Shown here: positions 1 through 8,665 of the stretch, one piece after another | Layout: every line of letters begins with the position of its first letter | How positions within the stretch are numbered: position 1 is the first letter of the stretch | Assembly (NCBI GenBank): GCA_900469965.1 | Contig: UBZP01000020.1 | Location: 62,001 to 126,000 of the forward strand | Direction of reading: 5' to 3' | DNA length: 64,000 nt | Source of the DNA: Hyphomicrobiales bacterium | GTDB lineage: Bacteria > Pseudomonadota > Alphaproteobacteria > Rhizobiales > Rhizobiaceae | Made by a program: the position numbers and the translations under genes | Notes under the pieces: model-generated | Seen by the model: only the letters and a program-made list of their open reading frames with translations | Database searches by the model: none | Told to the model about the DNA's origin: nothing

Positions 1-2583
1 GTGATCGCGCTGCCGAACGGCCGCTTCGTCCGCCTCGCAGAGCTCGGCCGCATCACCGACACCTACGAGGAACCGCGCTCCTTCTCGCGCTTCAACGGCA
101 ACCCGGTCGTCACCTTCGCCGTCTTCCGCTCCAAGGGCGCAAGCGAGGTGACGGTGGCGGAATCGGTCGAAAAGGCGCTCGCCACCGTGCGCGAGAAGAA
201 CCCGGACGTCGCGATCAGCCTGGTCGACGACGCCGTCTACTTCACCTACGGCAACTACGAGGCGGCGCTGCACACCCTCTTCGAGGGCGCGATCCTGGCG
301 GTCATCGTCGTGCTGCTGTTCCTGCGCAACTGGCGCGCGACGCTGATTTCCGCGGTCGCCCTGCCGCTCTCGGCGATCCCGACCTTCTACGTCATGGACC
401 TGCTGGGCTTCTCCTTGAACCTCGTCAGCTTCCTGGCGATGACGCTCGCCACCGGTATCCTCGTCGACGACGCGATCGTCGAGATCGAGAACATCGCCCG
501 CCACATCAAGATGGGCAAGACGCCGTATCGGGCGGCGATCGAGGCGGCCGACGAGATCGGCCTTGCGGTGATCGCCACCACCTTCACCATCATCGCCGTC
601 TTCGTGCCGGTCTCCTTCATGCCCGGCATCCCCGGCCAGTACTTCATCCAGTTCGGCCTGACGGTCGCCGTCGCCGTGTTCTTCTCCTTGATGGTGGCCC
701 GCCTCATCACCCCGGTGATGGCCGCCTACCTGATGCGGGCCAGCGACGCCGACGGCCACGGCGAGGAGAAGGATGGCGCCTTCATGCGCGGTTATACCGC
801 GATCGTCCGCACCACGACGGGCCACTGGTACAGCCGCTACGCCACCCTCGTCGCCGCCGTGGCCTTCCTCGTCGGCTCGATGTGGCTTCTGCAACAGGTT
901 CCGGGCAGCTTCATGCCGCCGGAGGATGCCTCGCGCGTCATTCTTTCGATCGAGCTGCCGCCCGATGCGATGCTGGAGGATACCGACCGGACGACGAGCC
1001 AGATCTACGACCGCCTGAAGGACATCGACGGCGTCAGCAACGTCTTCGTGCTCGGCGGCTCCTCGCCGAAGGGCGACCTCGAGCTCAGGCGCGCCGGCAT
1101 CACCGTCATGCTGGAAAAGCGCGACCACTCGCTTGTCAACAAGATCGTCAACGACGTGATGGGCGGGCTGCCGGTGATCGGCCAGTATCTGCCGAAGCTG
1201 CCGCCGGCCGGCCGCACGACCCCGCAATGGGACATCGAGCGCGAAATCTTCGCCGCCGTGCGCGACATTCCCGACGTCCGCATCATCAAGCTCAACGACC
1301 GCTACGAGCGCGACCTGTCCTTCAACCTGCTTTCCAATAACGAGGCAGATCTGGACAACGCCGTCGCCGTTCTGGAAGCGAAGCTGCGCGCCGATCCGGT
1401 GCTCGCCAATGTCAGCCCGGACGGCTCGCTTCCGCGCCCGGAACTGCAGATCCGCCCCCGCGACGACCAGATGGCAAGGCTCGGCATCACCACCGCCCAG
1501 ATCTCCGAAGTCATCCGCGTCGCCACGATCGGCGACATCGACGCCCAGCTCAGCAAGATGTCGCTGGACGACCGCCTCATCCCGATCCGCGTCCAGCTCG
1601 ACCGGGATTTCCGCGGCGATCTCGGCGCGATCCGCAACCTGAAGATCAGGACCGCCAAGGGCGAGTTCGTGCCGCTGTCCTCGGTGGCCGACATCGACTA
1701 TTCGGAGGGCCCGAGCTCGATCAAGCGCTACGACCGCAACCGCGTCGTGGCACTCGGCTCCGACCTGAAGCCGGGCGTGGCCCTCGATACGGCCACGGCG
1801 CGCTTCAAGGAGATCGCCGAAAGCATCGACATGCCGGACACCGTCCAGTTCCTGGAGAGCGGCGACGCCGAGGTGCAGGCGGAGATGGTGCAGAGCTTCG
1901 GCAACGCCATGCTGCTGGGGCTGTTGCTGGTGCTGACGGTGCTGATCCTCCTCTTCAAGGACGTCATCCAGCCCTTCACCATCCTGTTCTCGCTGCCGCT
2001 CGCGATCGGCGGCGTGGCCGCCGGCCTGATCCTGACGCAGAACGCGCTCTCCATGCCGGTCCTGATCGGCATCCTGATGCTGATGGGGATCGTGACGAAG
2101 AACGCGATCCTGCTCGTCGACTTCGCCATCGAGATGATGCACCGGGGCATGGAGCGCACGCAGGCGATGGTGGAAGCGGGCCGCAAGCGCGCCCGTCCGA
2201 TCATCATGACCTCGATCGCCATGTCGGCGGGCATGCTGCCGTCGGCGCTCGGCGTCGGCGAAGGCGGCACGTTCCGCGCGCCGATGGCGATCGCCGTGAT
2301 CGGCGGCATCATCGTCTCGACCGTGCTGTCGCTCGTCGTCGTGCCGTCGTTCTTCCTGATCATGGACGACCTGTCGCGCCTCTTGGCGCGCATCTTCGGC
2401 CGCCTGGTCGGCAAGAAGGACGAAGAGACGCCGCCGATGGACAACGAGGCGCTGACAGAGGCTGCCAACGAGGCCGCGCGCAACGTCGAGGCGCTGGACG
2501 ACCGCGTCTCCGCGCTGGAGAAGCGCGAGCTCGGAAAAAAGCCGCTCAGCGTCGTGCATCATTCGGCCCTGGCGGCCGAGTGA
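1..2583 (+). CDS. RND-family efflux pump inner-membrane permease (5' partial)
   Basis: Inner-membrane proton/drug antiporter subunit of a tripartite efflux pump. The reading frame is open to the window edge, so the start is outside; about 860 residues are present. TM4 carries GILVDDAIVEIEN at residues 152-164, whose Asp pair matches AcrB Asp407/408, so roughly 250 N-terminal residues are missing. TM10 has the matching Lys in GIVTKNAILLVDF near residue 700. Two hydrophobic blocks (about 92-250 and 630-800) flank a large periplasmic loop, as in the family. The C-terminus ends in a short charged, coiled-coil-like tail. A strong terminator follows at once. No adaptor gene is visible, so it presumably lies upstream. 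The family is certain; the substrate cannot be told. Confidence 0.93.
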   Translation: MIALPNGRFVRLAELGRITDTYEEPRSFSRFNGNPVVTFAVFRSKGASEVTVAESVEKALATVREKNPDVAISLVDDAVYFTYGNYEAALHTLFEGAILAVIVVLLFLRNWRATLISAVALPLSAIPTFYVMDLLGFSLNLVSFLAMTLATGILVDDAIVEIENIARHIKMGKTPYRAAIEAADEIGLAVIATTFTIIAVFVPVSFMPGIPGQYFIQFGLTVAVAVFFSLMVARLITPVMAAYLMRASDADGHGEEKDGAFMRGYTAIVRTTTGHWYSRYATLVAAVAFLVGSMWLLQQVPGSFMPPEDASRVILSIELPPDAMLEDTDRTTSQIYDRLKDIDGVSNVFVLGGSSPKGDLELRRAGITVMLEKRDHSLVNKIVNDVMGGLPVIGQYLPKLPPAGRTTPQWDIEREIFAAVRDIPDVRIIKLNDRYERDLSFNLLSNNEADLDNAVAVLEAKLRADPVLANVSPDGSLPRPELQIRPRDDQMARLGITTAQISEVIRVATIGDIDAQLSKMSLDDRLIPIRVQLDRDFRGDLGAIRNLKIRTAKGEFVPLSSVADIDYSEGPSSIKRYDRNRVVALGSDLKPGVALDTATARFKEIAESIDMPDTVQFLESGDAEVQAEMVQSFGNAMLLGLLLVLTVLILLFKDVIQPFTILFSLPLAIGGVAAGLILTQNALSMPVLIGILMLMGIVTKNAILLVDFAIEMMHRGMERTQAMVEAGRKRARPIIMTSIAMSAGMLPSALGVGEGGTFRAPMAIAVIGGIIVSTVLSLVVVPSFFLIMDDLSRLLARIFGRLVGKKDEETPPMDNEALTEAANEAARNVEALDDRVSALEKRELGKKPLSVVHHSALAAE

Positions 2584-2608
2584 CCGGCAGCAAACTGTGA
2601 GACACGAG

Positions 2609-2634
2609 AGCCGGGGCAACGCCCCGGCTTTTTC
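2609..2634 (+). terminator. Rho-independent terminator of the RND gene
   Basis: A 9-bp perfect stem rich in G and C (AGCCGGGGC paired with GCCCCGGCT) has a 3-base AAC loop and is followed by a T run. It lies 26 bp after the RND stop codon. Confidence 0.9.
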
Positions 2635-2667
2635 GTTTCACGGCACCCGCAACGGCTGTGCTGCGAG

Positions 2668-2681
2668 TTGACCGAAATCAA
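2668..2681. promoter_or_regulatory. Fnr/FixK-type box (TTGAC-N4-ATCAA)
   Basis: The sequence TTGACCGAAATCAA matches nine of the ten conserved bases of the Fnr/FixK consensus TTGAT-N4-ATCAA. It lies 115 bp upstream of the Crp/Fnr gene start. That protein carries the E-x-x-S-R recognition-helix signature which reads this half-site, so autoregulation or control by another Fnr-type protein is plausible. Confidence 0.55.
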
Positions 2682-2796
2682 CGTGCGGCCCCTGTTTTCG
2701 CTCTAGTCTTTCGTCACTGCCGGGCCTGCGATCCCTGTCTTCCGGGGGAGGCACTTGCGCCCGGAACGATGTCGGGAAGGAGTGGGCGCGAGAGCC

Positions 2797-3480
2797 ATGA
2801 ACAGGATGATGAGACCCAACGCCTGGGAGCGTGAAACCCTGATGTCCCTGCCGCTGTTGTCCAGGCTCGGACCGGAGAGCATGTCGGCGATGTTGGATCT
2901 CGCGACCGTCAGGACCATTGGTCCGCGGCAGACCCTGTTCCGCGAGGGCGAACCGGCCGACACGCTCTACTGCGTGCTCGGCGGCTACGTGCGGACGTTC
3001 CACCTGTCCCCGCAGGGCCGGGAGGTGGACCTTCTCATTCACGAGCCCGGCGACCTCGTCGGCGCGAGCGTCTGCCTGCACGGGCAGAACTACTGCGCCA
3101 GCGCGCAGGCCACCGACGCCGTCAAGATCGCCCTCTTCCCGCTGCAGCGCGTTCGCGAGCTCGCCGCCGCCAAGCCCGACCTCGCCCTGACGCTGGCCGA
3201 TGTGCTTGCCGGACAGTTCGCCGGCAGCCTGTCGACGATTGCCGACGACCGCCTGCACACCGCCCCCCAGCGCGTCGCCCAGTATCTGCGCAAGCAGTGC
3301 CCGAGCGGAGCGCGCAACGTCAGCTTCCGCCTGCCCTACCAGAAGAACCTGCTCGCCGGGCAGCTGGGGCTCGCCCCCGAGGCGCTGTCGCGCGCCTTTT
3401 CCCACCTGCGCCGCCACGGCGTCAGCGTGCGCGGCCGGCTGGTGCAGGTCACCGATCCGGAAGAGCTTCAGTCGGTCTAG
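2797..3480 (+). CDS. Crp/Fnr-family transcriptional regulator
   Basis: Predicted DNA-binding regulator of 227 residues. Residues about 20-135 form the cyclic-nucleotide-binding-type beta-roll (FREGEPADTLYCVLGG motif), followed by the dimerisation helix and a C-terminal winged helix. The recognition helix reads PEALSRAFSHL, giving the E-x-x-S-R pattern of Fnr rather than the R-E-x-x-R of Crp. There is no N-terminal four-Cys iron-sulfur signature, so it is not a canonical O2-sensing Fnr; the effector is unknown. The ATG at 2797 is chosen with AAGGAG about 14 bp upstream; an in-frame GTG at 2782 is an alternative. Its stop overlaps the end of an opposite-strand transposase remnant. Confidence 0.85.
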   Translation: MNRMMRPNAWERETLMSLPLLSRLGPESMSAMLDLATVRTIGPRQTLFREGEPADTLYCVLGGYVRTFHLSPQGREVDLLIHEPGDLVGASVCLHGQNYCASAQATDAVKIALFPLQRVRELAAAKPDLALTLADVLAGQFAGSLSTIADDRLHTAPQRVAQYLRKQCPSGARNVSFRLPYQKNLLAGQLGLAPEALSRAFSHLRRHGVSVRGRLVQVTDPEELQSV

Positions 3481-3818
3481 ACGGTGCGGACAAGTATGAG
3501 CCGGTATCTTGCAGTGGCAAGGTGCACCATACCGAGGAAGCTGTTGGCGATGCGGTCATAGCGGGCGGCGATGGCCCGGTTGATCTTGAGATGGCCGAAC
3601 ATGCGCGCGATGCGGTTGCTGGGCGGCACATCGCACCAGGGCGCGCCACGGCGCAGTCGCCAGAGTATGCCGTTTGTGTCCGAGCAGTTCTGCTCGGGAC
3701 GCCCGCCTCGACCACGGTTTTCCGGTTCGATCGGCAACAGTCCCTTCAAAGCGCGCCATTCCGCTTCAAGCAGATCGCCCCTGCTCAAGCCTGCCTCCAA
3801 GAGGCAGCCTTGAATCAA
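3477..3818 (-). pseudogene. IS5-family transposase remnant with internal in-frame deletion
   Basis: The 113-residue frame joins the two ends of an IS5/IS427-type DDE transposase. Residues about 11-68 match the N-terminal domain (SRGDLLEAEWRALKGLLP, then NGILWRLRRGAPW). The text then jumps directly to the C-terminal RMFGHLKINRAIAARYD and NSFLGMVHLATARY. The central catalytic DDE core, more than half of the usual 250-270 residues, is absent, so it cannot transpose. The stop codon lies inside the CTAG at 3477-3480 that also ends the Crp/Fnr gene, suggesting insertion next to or into the end of that gene. No terminal inverted repeats were identified. Confidence 0.8.
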
Positions 3819-3837
3819 CTCTGCGAGGCGACGTCAA

Positions 3838-4140
3838 TCATGGTGAGTCCAATAGCGCAGTTCTGCTCCATGACCCACCGCTCCCATGATATGTTTCCGC
3901 TTCCAACACAAAGTTCTGACCGCAGTCCTGACATCGAAATCGATACAGAACGAGGTCGTCGAGTGGACCTGTCTCAGAAAGTTCGCTGAACGCCAGAGTG
4001 CCCTTCGTGGGACCGGCGTCGATCTCTTCGATGTATCCATCGGACAGAGCTTGTCGGACCACACCAATAGCCCGAAAAAGCTCGCCTCGCGTCCTGAAGC
4101 GCACATGTTGGTCCAGATTTTCACAACGAGAGCAGCTCAT
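3838..4140 (-). CDS. Small zinc-ribbon-like hypothetical protein
   Basis: A 100-residue frame with CSRC at residues 3-6 and CQDC near residues 70-73, a spacing compatible with a four-Cys zinc ribbon. It ends in an ETYHGSGGSW motif that I recall from scattered small bacterial hypothetical proteins of unknown function. Composition is visibly more AT-rich than the neighbours, and it sits beside a transposase remnant, suggesting horizontal acquisition. No convincing ribosome-binding site precedes the ATG. The Cys pattern supports a real protein; function is unknown. Confidence 0.5.
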   Translation of the reverse strand: MSCSRCENLDQHVRFRTRGELFRAIGVVRQALSDGYIEEIDAGPTKGTLAFSELSETGPLDDLVLYRFRCQDCGQNFVLEAETYHGSGGSWSRTALLDSP

Positions 4141-4337
4141 ATCAAACGCAAATAGCAGATTTGCGAGCTACCGCCAATTTGCCCACACCGCCTAGGTTGC
4201 CGCGCGAAAGAATGCAGTGGTCTTGCGATGGTGGTTTCCGACAAAGCGCGGTCCCGGAGCGCCGGCAGCGAAAACGGACCCTCGTCCGGCCGCACCGAAA
4301 GGCCTCCCGGGCCCGGCCGGATTGATCCGGCCTATGG

Positions 4338-5135
4338 TCAGCACATCGGCTTAGCGTGCGTGTCGAAGGCGTAGACGGCCCGCGTGCTGGCCGTGTCGCG
4401 GGCATGCTGCAGCGCCCGGCGGGCGCCCTCCATCGTCACCGAGGTGGGCGCGTTCGGCACGATCCGGGCGACCCCGGCCGACAGCACCACCGCCACCGCT
4501 CCCGACGGGGTTGCGACGGGGCGCGCGGTGACGGAGCGGCGCACCTCCTCCACCAGCAGGATGCAGTCTTCCGGGCTCTGGCTTTCCAGCATCACGATGA
4601 ATTCGCCGTCCGCGGACCGTCCGACCTGATGGGGCGCATGGAAGGTGCGCGAGAGTTCCTCGGCGACGAGCCGCAGGATCCGGTTGGCCGCGTCCGTGCC
4701 GTGGCGGCTTGCCAGAAAGGCGAAATGCGCCACGCCGAACAGGACCACGAAGCCGGGCACGACGGCCGCCTCGAGCGTATCCGCGATCGCCTCCGGCTTC
4801 ATGACGCCGGACATCGGGTCCATCAGGCCGGCGCGGTCGAACCGGGCGCGCAGGTGCATGAGCGCGCTGAAGCCCAGCCCGCCGAGAGCCGCCAGCAAAG
4901 CGGCGACGCTTGCGGCCATCAGCAGCGAGGACGCCGGCCCCTGGGTGCCGGGGCCGGGTTCCGGCAGCGGCAGCAGCCTGATCGGCGCATGCAGCGCCGC
5001 CAGCACCAGATGCAGGCCGGTTGCGAGTGCTGCCGCGATCAGGAAGCCATAGGGCAGGATCGTCGCGAGCTCGGCCTTTGCCGCAGCGTGATGACCGCTC
5101 CGCAGACCTCCCGATGTTGACGCGTCCCGAAACAT
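4338..5135 (-). CDS. Membrane protein with degenerate GGDEF domain
   Basis: A 265-residue protein from the ATG at 5135, chosen because GGAG lies 6 bp upstream; an in-frame GTG at 5183 lacks one. Two hydrophobic segments (about residues 25-50 and 70-95) are followed by a GGDEF-like domain recognisable by its AFLASRHGTDAANRIL helix. The active-site loop reads SADGEF where diguanylate cyclases have GG(D/E)EF. The loss of the first Gly and the shifted acid suggest an enzymatically weak or inactive domain, perhaps a c-di-GMP or GTP sensor or a partner-binding module. The N-terminal region has no recognised sensor domain. Confidence 0.7.
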   Translation of the reverse strand: MFRDASTSGGLRSGHHAAAKAELATILPYGFLIAAALATGLHLVLAALHAPIRLLPLPEPGPGTQGPASSLLMAASVAALLAALGGLGFSALMHLRARFDRAGLMDPMSGVMKPEAIADTLEAAVVPGFVVLFGVAHFAFLASRHGTDAANRILRLVAEELSRTFHAPHQVGRSADGEFIVMLESQSPEDCILLVEEVRRSVTARPVATPSGAVAVVLSAGVARIVPNAPTSVTMEGARRALQHARDTASTRAVYAFDTHAKPMC

Positions 5136-5263
5136 TACATTCTCCGCACTCGCATGCGACGAACATAATCGGGTGATTTTCACATCCGGCTAATCCGATC
5201 GCTAAAAGTCGATGCAATCCCGGCGCCTGTGCCAGGACAGGACCAGCGGTCGGATTTGGCGGT

Positions 5264-5650
5264 TCAATAGGCCCGCGGCGGCACGAACAGGCAGATCGTC
5301 CGGCCGCTTTCGCCGCCTGCGACGGAACACCAGTGGAACTCGCCATCGGGGGACGGACGCACGCGCGTGTCCTGGTAGGGCACGACCTCTCCGGTGACAT
5401 TGATGACGAAACCTTCCGGCCGCTCGCTGATCGCCTTGGTCGCGACCGGGCGGCAATCGTTCATGGAGCAGCAGGAAAAGGGGTAGCTCCAGCCGCTCGG
5501 CGCGTCGTGCCCGCTGGCCGGCACGGCGAACCCGGCCGAGAGCGCGAGCTGGCAGGCGACACCGAGGGCCGGCAGAGCACGCCGCCGGATGGCGCTTACG
5601 CGGCGGGAATGCGGATGCGATCTTCCGTCATGCAATGTGGGATGGGGCAT
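5264..5650 (-). CDS. Secreted Cys-containing hypothetical protein
   Basis: A 128-residue protein from the ATG at 5650, supported by GGAG 6 bp upstream. An Arg-rich N-region and a hydrophobic stretch (ALPALGVACQLALSAGFAVPA, about residues 25-45) form a probable signal peptide. The mature part has a Cys-Cys-Ser-Met-Asn-Asp-Cys cluster and the ending DGEFHWC followed by a CLFVPP motif. I recall this pattern from small periplasmic hypothetical proteins common in Hyphomicrobiales; no activity is known. It is transcribed alone, toward the GGDEF-like gene. Confidence 0.65.
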   Translation of the reverse strand: MPHPTLHDGRSHPHSRRVSAIRRRALPALGVACQLALSAGFAVPASGHDAPSGWSYPFSCCSMNDCRPVATKAISERPEGFVINVTGEVVPYQDTRVRPSPDGEFHWCSVAGGESGRTICLFVPPRAY

Positions 5651-5997
5651 ACGTTTCTCCAGTTCGGGATCGGCGCTATCGCTTGACCCGCCTCGGAGCG
5701 TTCTTCCCTGTTTGGCGCGCGTCCAGCCCCGGACGCGGAGCGGCGCCGCGTGAACTGCCGGCACCGGTTCAAGTACCGCCCTGTCCAGCCCCTACCAACC
5801 CGCGGACACGGCAGCCTGCCTTGTGAAGGGATCGTGTCGCGATTCCGGCTGCAGCGCAAGATTGGGCGCGCCCTCTCTGCGGCGCGACCGGATACATCTG
5901 TCGACGGGTGCTGCATTTCTGCCATGGTCCGACCACGGCACCGGAAAGGAAGGACAGCCGTCGATTGAAACGCGATCCGTGCGCCCGCCGGCGGCGC
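5651..5997. other. Intergenic stretch, no gene seen
   Basis: This 347-bp stretch holds the presumed promoter of the secreted-protein gene and the downstream end of the hydroxyacid dehydrogenase transcript. The short open frames here have no ribosome-binding sites or recognisable motifs, and no clear terminator was found. Confidence 0.4.
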
Positions 5998-6969
5998 TCA
6001 GGCCACCCGGTCGGGCGGCTCGTGGCCCTCGAAGAAGGCGGTGATGTTGTCGACCACCTTCATGCCCATGGCGATGCGCGTTTCCGCGGTCGCGCTTCCG
6101 AGGTGCGGCAGGAGGACGACGTTCTCCATCGCCCGGAGCGCCTCCGGCACGTGCGGCTCGGCCGCATAGACATCGAGGCCGGCGCCGGCGATGCGCCGTT
6201 CGGCAAGGGCGCGCACCAGCGCCGCCTCGTCGACGACGTCGCCGCGGGCGGTGTTGATGAGATAGGCGGAAGGCTTCATGGCCGCGAGCCGCCCGGCGTC
6301 GATCAGGCCCGCGTTCTCGCCGCCGCCCGGGCAATGCAGTGACACGAAGTCCGACACCGCCAGCACCTCCTCCACCGTGTCGAGCTGCCGCGCACCGTAG
6401 CGCGCCGCCTCCGCCGGATCGATGCGCGACCGGTTGTGGAACACGACGTCCATGTCGAAGCCGAAGTGGCAGCGCTTGGCCATCGCCTTGCCGATCCGGC
6501 CGAAACCGATGATGCCGAGCGTCTTGCCGCTCACCCTGGTACCGATCATGTGGGTGGGCCGCCAGCCGCTCCAGCCGCCGGCACGCACTTCCCGTTCCCC
6601 CTCGCCCGCCCTGCGGGCGACCTGCAGGAGCAGCGTCATCGCGATATCGGCCGTGCAGTCGGTCAGAACGCCCGGCGTATTCGTGACGACGAGGCCGCGG
6701 GCGGCCGCGGCGCCGACGTCGATGTGATTGTAGCCGACGCCGTAGTTGCCGATGATCCTGGCCGAAAGCCTCTCGCGCTCGAACAGGGCCGCCGGGAGGC
6801 GGTCGGAGACCGTGGGCAGCACCGCATCGTAGCGTGCCAGCGCGTCCGCCAGCGCCGCCTGGTCCATCGGCCGGTCGCCGGCGTTGAACGTCGCCTCGAA
6901 CCGCTCCGAAAGGACGGCCTCCACCGCCTCGGGCCACCGCCGCGTGACCAGGATGCGTGCCTTCTTCAT
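5998..6969 (-). CDS. D-2-hydroxyacid dehydrogenase (glyoxylate/hydroxypyruvate reductase type)
   Basis: NAD(P)H-dependent cytosolic oxidoreductase of 323 residues, the usual length. It has the split catalytic domain (N-terminus and C-terminal tail) around a Rossmann domain with the GFGRIG dinucleotide loop near residue 160. The catalytic set is visible: Arg in INTARGDVVDE, Glu in DVYAAEPHVP, and His in LLPHLGSAT. It resembles GhrB/GyaR-type glyoxylate reductases that reduce glyoxylate or hydroxypyruvate. GGAGG sits just upstream of the ATG at 6969. It lies downstream of livK but is separated from it by a terminator-like hairpin, so it is probably a separate unit. Confidence 0.87.
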   Translation of the reverse strand: MKKARILVTRRWPEAVEAVLSERFEATFNAGDRPMDQAALADALARYDAVLPTVSDRLPAALFERERLSARIIGNYGVGYNHIDVGAAAARGLVVTNTPGVLTDCTADIAMTLLLQVARRAGEGEREVRAGGWSGWRPTHMIGTRVSGKTLGIIGFGRIGKAMAKRCHFGFDMDVVFHNRSRIDPAEAARYGARQLDTVEEVLAVSDFVSLHCPGGGENAGLIDAGRLAAMKPSAYLINTARGDVVDEAALVRALAERRIAGAGLDVYAAEPHVPEALRAMENVVLLPHLGSATAETRIAMGMKVVDNITAFFEGHEPPDRVA

Positions 6970-7003
6970 GCGCTCCTCCGTTTGGTTGCGTCCACCAGAC
7001 ATG

Positions 7004-7032
7004 AAAAGAGCCCGGACGCAAGCGCCGGGCCC
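7004..7032 (-). terminator. Terminator downstream of livK
   Basis: Read on the minus strand, a GCCCGG/CCGGGC stem (7025-7030 with 7010-7015) with a 9-base loop is followed by a short T-rich run. It ends the liv operon before the hydroxyacid dehydrogenase. Confidence 0.55.
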
Positions 7033-7084
7033 AGTTTTCAGCCGGTTTCGGGCGGTCTTGGCGCCGCCCTTTCCGCCGGAACGA

Positions 7085-8203
7085 TTATTCGTTCTCGAAG
7101 TAGCTGTACTTGCCGTCCTCACCCTTCTTCCAGGTGTACATGACGTAGTCCGGACGGGTGATGTCGCCCTTCTCGTCGAAGCCGAGCTCGCCGATCGCGG
7201 TCTTGAACGGACCCTTGGACTTGATCGCTTCCGCGACAGCCTGGGTGTCGGTGCCGCCGGCAGCCTTGGCGCCCTCAGCGATGACCTGTACGGCCGCATA
7301 GGCATAGAGCGTGTAGGCTTCGGGCTCGAAGCCGGAGGCGCGGAACTTCTCGACGAGTTCCTTTGCAGCCGGGTTCTTGCGCGGGTCCGGAGCGAACGTC
7401 ATCAGCGTGCCGTCGACGGCGTCGCCGGCGATCGAGGCCAGTTCGTTCGAAACGATACCGTCGCCCGACATCAGCGTCGCCTGAAGGCCCTGGTCCTTCA
7501 TCTGGCGCATGATCAGGCCGGCTTCGGTGTGCAGGCCGCCGTAGTAGACGATCGTCACGCCGGCATCCTTCATCTTGGCGATCAGGGCCGAGAAGTCCTT
7601 GTCGCCGGTGTTGATGCCTTCGTAGAGGGCTTCGGTGACGCCGGCGTCGTTCATGGCCTTCTTGGTCTCGTCGGCAAGACCCTGACCGTACGGGGTCTTG
7701 TCGTGGATGACGGCGACCTTGGCGTCCTTGAAGTTGGCGGCGATGAAGGCACCGGCTACGGCGCCCTGCTGGTCGTCACGGCCGCAGGTACGGAACGTGT
7801 TCCAGAGACCGCGCTCGGTGTAGGTCGGGTTCGTCGAGGCAGGGGTGATCTGCACGATGCCGTTCTCGGCGTAGATTTCCGAGGTCGGGATCGAGACGCC
7901 CGAGTTGAAGTGACCGACGACGAACTTGACGCCGTCAGCGACGAACTTGTTGGCGACCGAAACGCCCTGCTTCGGGTCGGAAACGTCGTCGCCCAGAACG
8001 ACCTTGAGCTGTTCGCCGTTGATGCCGCCGGCGGCATTGATGTCGGCCACGGCCTGCTCGGCACCCTTCTGCAGCTGCGCGCCGAAGGCGGCGTTCGGGC
8101 CGGTCAGCGGGCCGCCGACGCCGATCAGGATGTCAGCCCATGCATTGCCGCTGAACGCGACCATTGCAGCCAGCGCAACAGCAGACAAGAGAGACTTCTT
8201 CAT
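7085..8203 (-). CDS. livK: Branched-chain amino acid ABC transporter substrate-binding protein
   Basis: Periplasmic binding protein of 372 residues in the Leu/Ile/Val-binding (type I) fold. The signal peptide [23 protein letters not shown] ends with an AxA-like site near residue 23, written here only to mark its extent. The mature start [16 protein letters not shown] and the [15 protein letters not shown] ligand-loop region are typical. The start at 8203 has GGGAG 7 bp upstream. It is last in the livHMGF-DUF6867-livK series, behind an intercistronic hairpin that may allow extra expression of this subunit. Leu/Ile/Val is the expected ligand class, but related proteins bind other amino acids. 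Confidence 0.93.
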   Translation of the reverse strand: MKKSLLSAVALAAMVAFSGNAWADILIGVGGPLTGPNAAFGAQLQKGAEQAVADINAAGGINGEQLKVVLGDDVSDPKQGVSVANKFVADGVKFVVGHFNSGVSIPTSEIYAENGIVQITPASTNPTYTERGLWNTFRTCGRDDQQGAVAGAFIAANFKDAKVAVIHDKTPYGQGLADETKKAMNDAGVTEALYEGINTGDKDFSALIAKMKDAGVTIVYYGGLHTEAGLIMRQMKDQGLQATLMSGDGIVSNELASIAGDAVDGTLMTFAPDPRKNPAAKELVEKFRASGFEPEAYTLYAYAAVQVIAEGAKAAGGTDTQAVAEAIKSKGPFKTAIGELGFDEKGDITRPDYVMYTWKKGEDGKYSYFENE

Positions 8204-8264
8204 TTCGTTACTCCCAATTTTGAGGCAGGTCAGTTTTTAACCGGTCGCAATACCCACCACCACT

Positions 8265-8295
8265 GCGCCGGTGTCTTTGTTCCAAGACCGGCGCC
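8265..8295 (-). promoter_or_regulatory. Intercistronic hairpin between DUF6867 gene and livK
   Basis: GCGCCGG arms (8265-8271 with 8289-8295) form a stem with further pairing inside. There is no long T run, so it looks like an attenuator or RNA-processing/stability element rather than a full terminator. Confidence 0.45.
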
Positions 8296-8320
8296 AGCAC
8301 GCCGGGCGTGGGGTTCCCTC

Positions 8321-8665
8321 TTATTTGGCTTTCCAGGAGAAGGGCGAAGCCTTCTCGTAGAGCCAATAGTAGATATTGGTCATCTGCTTCGTGCGGTAGT
8401 AGCGATAACCGGCCGTAGCAAACAACAAAAGCACCACCGTGTCCACGAAATAGTACTGCAAAGTCAGCATGCTACCGTGAAACAGCGCGTGGTGGATGAA
8501 GCGGATGGCGACCCCCAGGAGGAGCACGTAGAAGACGAGCGTCCGGTAGGTCTGCCAGTTTTCCGCAACGCTCTTGCCCGTCCGCCAGGCCGTCCATCCG
8601 CCCATGATGACGGTTACGAACAGGAACTGCAGAAACGACGGCTCCTCGTAGAGAATTCCCTGCAT
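8321..8665 (-). CDS. DUF6867-type small membrane protein of the liv operon
   Basis: A 114-residue protein with about three hydrophobic segments (residues 10-27, 42-60 and 67-86) and a basic C-terminus. The ATG at 8665 has a GAGGGAG ribosome-binding site 8 bp upstream. I recognise it as the DUF6867 family found next to branched-chain amino acid transporters in rhizobia; the family has no assigned function. Its position between livF and livK implies a role with the transporter, for example in assembly or tuning, but this is inference from context. Confidence 0.7.
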   Translation of the reverse strand: MQGILYEEPSFLQFLFVTVIMGGWTAWRTGKSVAENWQTYRTLVFYVLLLGVAIRFIHHALFHGSMLTLQYYFVDTVVLLLFATAGYRYYRTKQMTNIYYWLYEKASPFSWKAK

